A DNA stretch of 64,000 bases from the NCBI GenBank assembly GCA_018873245.2, contig JAEMBT020000009.1:7891288-7955287 (forward strand), given 5' to 3'. The position numbers were made by a program, and so were the translations under genes. The notes under the pieces are model-generated. The model saw only the letters and a program-made list of their open reading frames with translations. It did not search any database and was not told where the DNA came from. This DNA is from Archegozetes longisetosus (Eukaryota > Arthropoda > Arachnida > Sarcoptiformes > Trhypochthoniidae). Positions 60,656 to 64,000 of this stretch are shown here, one piece after another (positions within the stretch are counted from its first letter, which is position 1; each line of letters opens with the position of its first letter).

Positions 60656-61602
60656 TATAGCGAATTTTAGGTACCACTTCATAAGTTATATATATATATA
60701 ACATTTATTATACAGCTTATATTATAAATTTTGCTGAATTTTGTTTTATTGTATACTTTCTACTTGTTCTTTAATATTAATCTTTTATTATTTATGCCCC
60801 TCTTTCTCTATTACACATTTCTCTCTTTCTTTCTTCATTAGTGTCGCTATTAGTGCTAGATCGACTGTCTCGATCTACTCTACTTCGCACTCTTCTATGT
60901 TCATGTCACTGTTTTTATTATATTTCATTTTATTTTATTTATTTTTTATTTTATTTGTTTTTCATCTTATTTAGCCTTTGTTGTGATTAGTATTGATGAT
61001 TATTAGAATTTGTATGATATTTAGAATATTCTTTCAAATTATTCATATGATTAAGTATTATATACTATTGTATATTGTCATATTAATACATTATTTTATA
61101 TGTAATGTTTAATCAAAAGTTCAATTATTATACAAATAAATTCAGTTATATTTCCATTGGGCAGTGCTTCTATCAGAAATACTATTTTCAGTTATTGCAT
61201 TGCTATATCCAATTTAAATGATTATTTAAAGATTACCAAAGATTAAAAAAAACAATTATTCGTTTAATCTAAATCAGATTATGCTAATTGTCTATTAATT
61301 CTTTTGTGAAACATGGTGATATTGAAAAAATAGACCACTATTCATCTGATATACGATTATCTATCTAATTTTTGTTACTTATAGTGATTGTATTGTCAAA
61401 TATCGATCCATGTATGTCTTCCGTTTTAATACAACACAGTATGATCGAGTATTTAATGCAAATAAAATATTTTTAATGCATATCAAAGTAGATTTTAAAT
61501 CGGAAATAGCAATGCAATAACTGCAAATAGCAGTACATATATTGGAAAGACCACTGAACTTAACTGTATTCATATAGATTTCTCACATTCTTTTATATCT
61601 TA

Positions 61603-62326
61603 CGAGGGAGTTCGGGACTATGTAATGAACGATTTCAAAAATATTTTTATGGTATGATTTTCATATCATATCATGTACGAAAAGGCAAATAAAAAAGGTT
61701 GGCCGCCAGATACTTAGAAGTTATGATCATTTAAAATGTTGTCCTATGGCTGATTGCTATTAATTCCTGTGTATTCTTGCACAGAAAATATGGGCTTTCG
61801 TTATGAAAAATCCTATATTGTACAAACGGGAATAATATCATAATAAGGAAAAACTTCCAATAATTTTGAAATCGTTTTGAGCAAAATAAAGATAATTTAA
61901 GAATTTGTCCACTATCATTAACTTTTATGTTCAAATTCCTATAATAAGAGCAAAATAGCCAGTTTTCTTTAGAAATTAAACGGGTTTCTACTCATTCAAA
62001 TATTGTAAGATAAAACATTGCTAACATTCATTGTTATTAGAAAATGTCTATTCATATCTAAGTTATAAATATTAACTTAACTTTCAATTTATATCCATTT
62101 CCACTAAGTCTCAATATGTATTCTCATTTTTAAATAGTGAAAATCAAATAATTACGTTAATAACTATAGTATCAATAAATTGAAAATCGACTTTTTAAAT
62201 GATAATTTCTAAGTGTCTGGCGGCCAGCCTTTTCATATACCTTTTCGTACGTGATATGACATGAAAATATACATACTATAAAAATATTTTTCAAATCAGT
62301 CATTACATAGTCCCGAACTTCCCTCA
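61603..62326. mobile_element. Mariner-like non-autonomous element
   Basis: The ends CGAGGGAGTTCGGGACTATG and, inverted, TGAGGGAAGTTCGGGACTAT sit next to TA on both sides. The TIRs are about 130 bp (61603-61735 and 62190-62326), with TGGCCGCCAGAYACTTAGAA near their inner ends. No transposase reading is recognised in the 450-bp centre. Confidence 0.8.
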
Positions 62327-63504
62327 TAAGCTTTACATCTACCATATTGTTTTTAAATTCATAATGCAATTAGATATAATTTTCACTTTCATATTTCCTT
62401 ATATTTTAATGCTTCTTTCCTAATTATATAAAAACAGTTAATTAACTAAACTTTTAATCACACTTGAGATCTTATTACAGACTTTAAAATTAGAGAAAAT
62501 TTTGTTATTTAATTTAAATTTTATTTGTTTAAATTTTGTTATTTTCCTTAAATTCTATATACATGAGGAAACTTAATTGAGACAGAACAGTTGAAAGCAA
62601 TTATCCGGGATAGTAACAGGAAAAGGTCGTTGCTATGCAGCCTGTGTGCGACGCTAACCAATTTGCTGGCAAATTTGATTTGCTTTGATTACTACGTACT
62701 GTAAGCTTACTAATATCTGAGTATATAATCTGATGGAAATACGCCATCACAACATATCACTTCTGATTACTATAAAAGATCGTTAAGTTGATGAATATGC
62801 TAGTAAGAAATCTATTGAAGTAATAAATAACTATATATGATAATGTGTAATGATTACTTGTCTGCAATACTATGATGTGTGGAAATATTAAAGTAAACAA
62901 CTTATGTTTTTATCAATAATATATATATATAATAGATAAGTTATATTTCAAGTATAGACTATACTTTCTTATAAGAGCTCTAATTCATATATCACTTTAT
63001 TATAGTGATATTTTAAACTAAATTATTATCGATTAATGCTAACTTTATTAACTATTTATACTGATGAGAAAATCATTTCTTAATCGCTTATGCTTGCTTT
63101 TATATTAACTTCAGTACGTTCAATACTGTTCTTTCGAATAATCTCGATAATATTTTTAGATATTTTCTTTATTTATCTGTTTAGCTATTTTCCGACAATC
63201 TTGCAAACATTTTACACATTATTTATCTGTTATATACCTTCGAATGATCTTGCGTATATTTCAGACATTACTTATCTGTTTAAGTAATTTCGAATTATCT
63301 TGAATACCTTTTAGATATTTCTTTAGTATTATTTCACATACCACATGATTAATTTGACTTAATATTAAAGTTGAAAAATAATTAAAACTAATCAATCAAC
63401 AGATTGAATCTGTAAATAAAATTTAACAATAACAAATTAATATTTTAATTAGAAGTTAAAATGTGCTTGAATAGAGAAATCGTTACTTTAGTAGAAAAGA
63501 CAAA

Positions 63505-63635
63505 TGGACCCACTTTTTGAAGAAATGCATTAACGAATGGGCCCTTTACTATGCATTAAAAATACTTTCTGGATAGATATGAATATAGTGAATAAAAGGC
63601 CTATTCATTAACGCATTTCTTCAAAAGGTAGGTTC
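63505..63635. mobile_element. Hairpin MITE
   Basis: TTTTTGAAGAAATGCATTAA on the left pairs with TTTTGAAGAAATGCGTTAAT read inverted from the right. The arms are about 39 bp and the loop about 50 bp. The family is not assigned. Confidence 0.7.
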
Positions 63636-64000
63636 AAATAAAAAATGATTAGTCTTCTGTGAACTATTTAGATAAAAATGTAGTCAGGTATCATAATATG
63701 ATACATATTGTATATGTATCATGCATGTATTCTGCTAGTTTTGTTTTTGAATACTGTATCAATTCTAAGTAGCAACTTTTATTAATGTTACTATAGTATT
63801 TTAGAGAATTGTCCGATTGCCCCTAAGCGTTTTGGTTTGTTTCTCAACTAATAAACGTCTGCCACTTACTTTAAATAATTGCATAAGATTGATTTTAGAA
63901 CTTTACCATATAATCAATTTGTATAGCATGATTCATTTAAATTGGAATACCTTAAGGGTGATCTCGGCCAAGGTCATACTTTGATTTTCTATGAGTAGGT

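Larger units (their letters stand above)
60103..64000. other. Intergenic region with MITEs
   Basis: No gene is recognised up to the window end. It contains three inverted-repeat elements (listed separately) and a segment at about 62730-62830 resembling 55840-55940, with a TATAAAAG near 62772. Confidence 0.45.

Noticed and set aside
1-64000. Endogenous virus or LTR element
   Set aside because: No LTR pair, reverse transcriptase, capsid or envelope reading was recognised anywhere. The long repeats found are inverted and belong to DNA transposons.

Overview
The window looks like nuclear DNA of a small arthropod, most likely an acariform mite of the spider-mite type. It is very AT-rich and has small introns (about 60-100 bp where no transposon has landed), TTAGG-like repeats, and a UDP-glycosyltransferase (UGT) without signal peptide or membrane anchor. 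That UGT type is known from mites. It sits beside a ten-exon CYP3-clan P450 and near a short Nrdp1-like RING protein. The taxonomic call is inference.

Layout. 1-26 kb: a tandem cluster of six two-exon genes for small four-helix membrane proteins with a proline-rich PPxY tail. Four read intact (1315-1961, 6569-7188, 19560-20176, 25257-25862) and two are broken by frameshifts (8553-9153, 12329-12935). Each has a diverged inverted-repeat block of about 500-700 bp just upstream, and conserved 3' flanks. The cluster is packed with DNA transposons, many nested: two foldback-type elements whose ends are arrays of ~15-bp repeats; a foldback element with 137-bp repeats in its arms that carries a hAT relic in its loop; a long-TIR element holding a Tc1-like element that in turn holds a Tigger/pogo element; and TTA-TSD and 9-bp-TSD elements. 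No retroviral or LTR element was recognised.

27-36 kb, all minus strand: two secreted glycine-rich proteins with TATA boxes, and a P13-type GT8 glycosyltransferase with a decayed second copy. 38-45 kb: an FBXO7-like F-box gene divergent from a three-exon prolyl 4-hydroxylase alpha subunit. 48 kb: an intronless Nrdp1-like RING protein. 53.8-60.1 kb: a minus-strand detoxification pair, one UGT and one complete cytochrome P450, whose introns have received MITEs and a third ~15-bp-array foldback element. The rest is AT-rich intergenic DNA with short tandem repeats and MITEs.

Exon structures were assembled by reading splice sites by eye and checking reading phase across every junction. The four-helix/PPxY cluster, with its upstream inverted repeats, is the part of the window I could not match to any family I know and is the best candidate for something undescribed.
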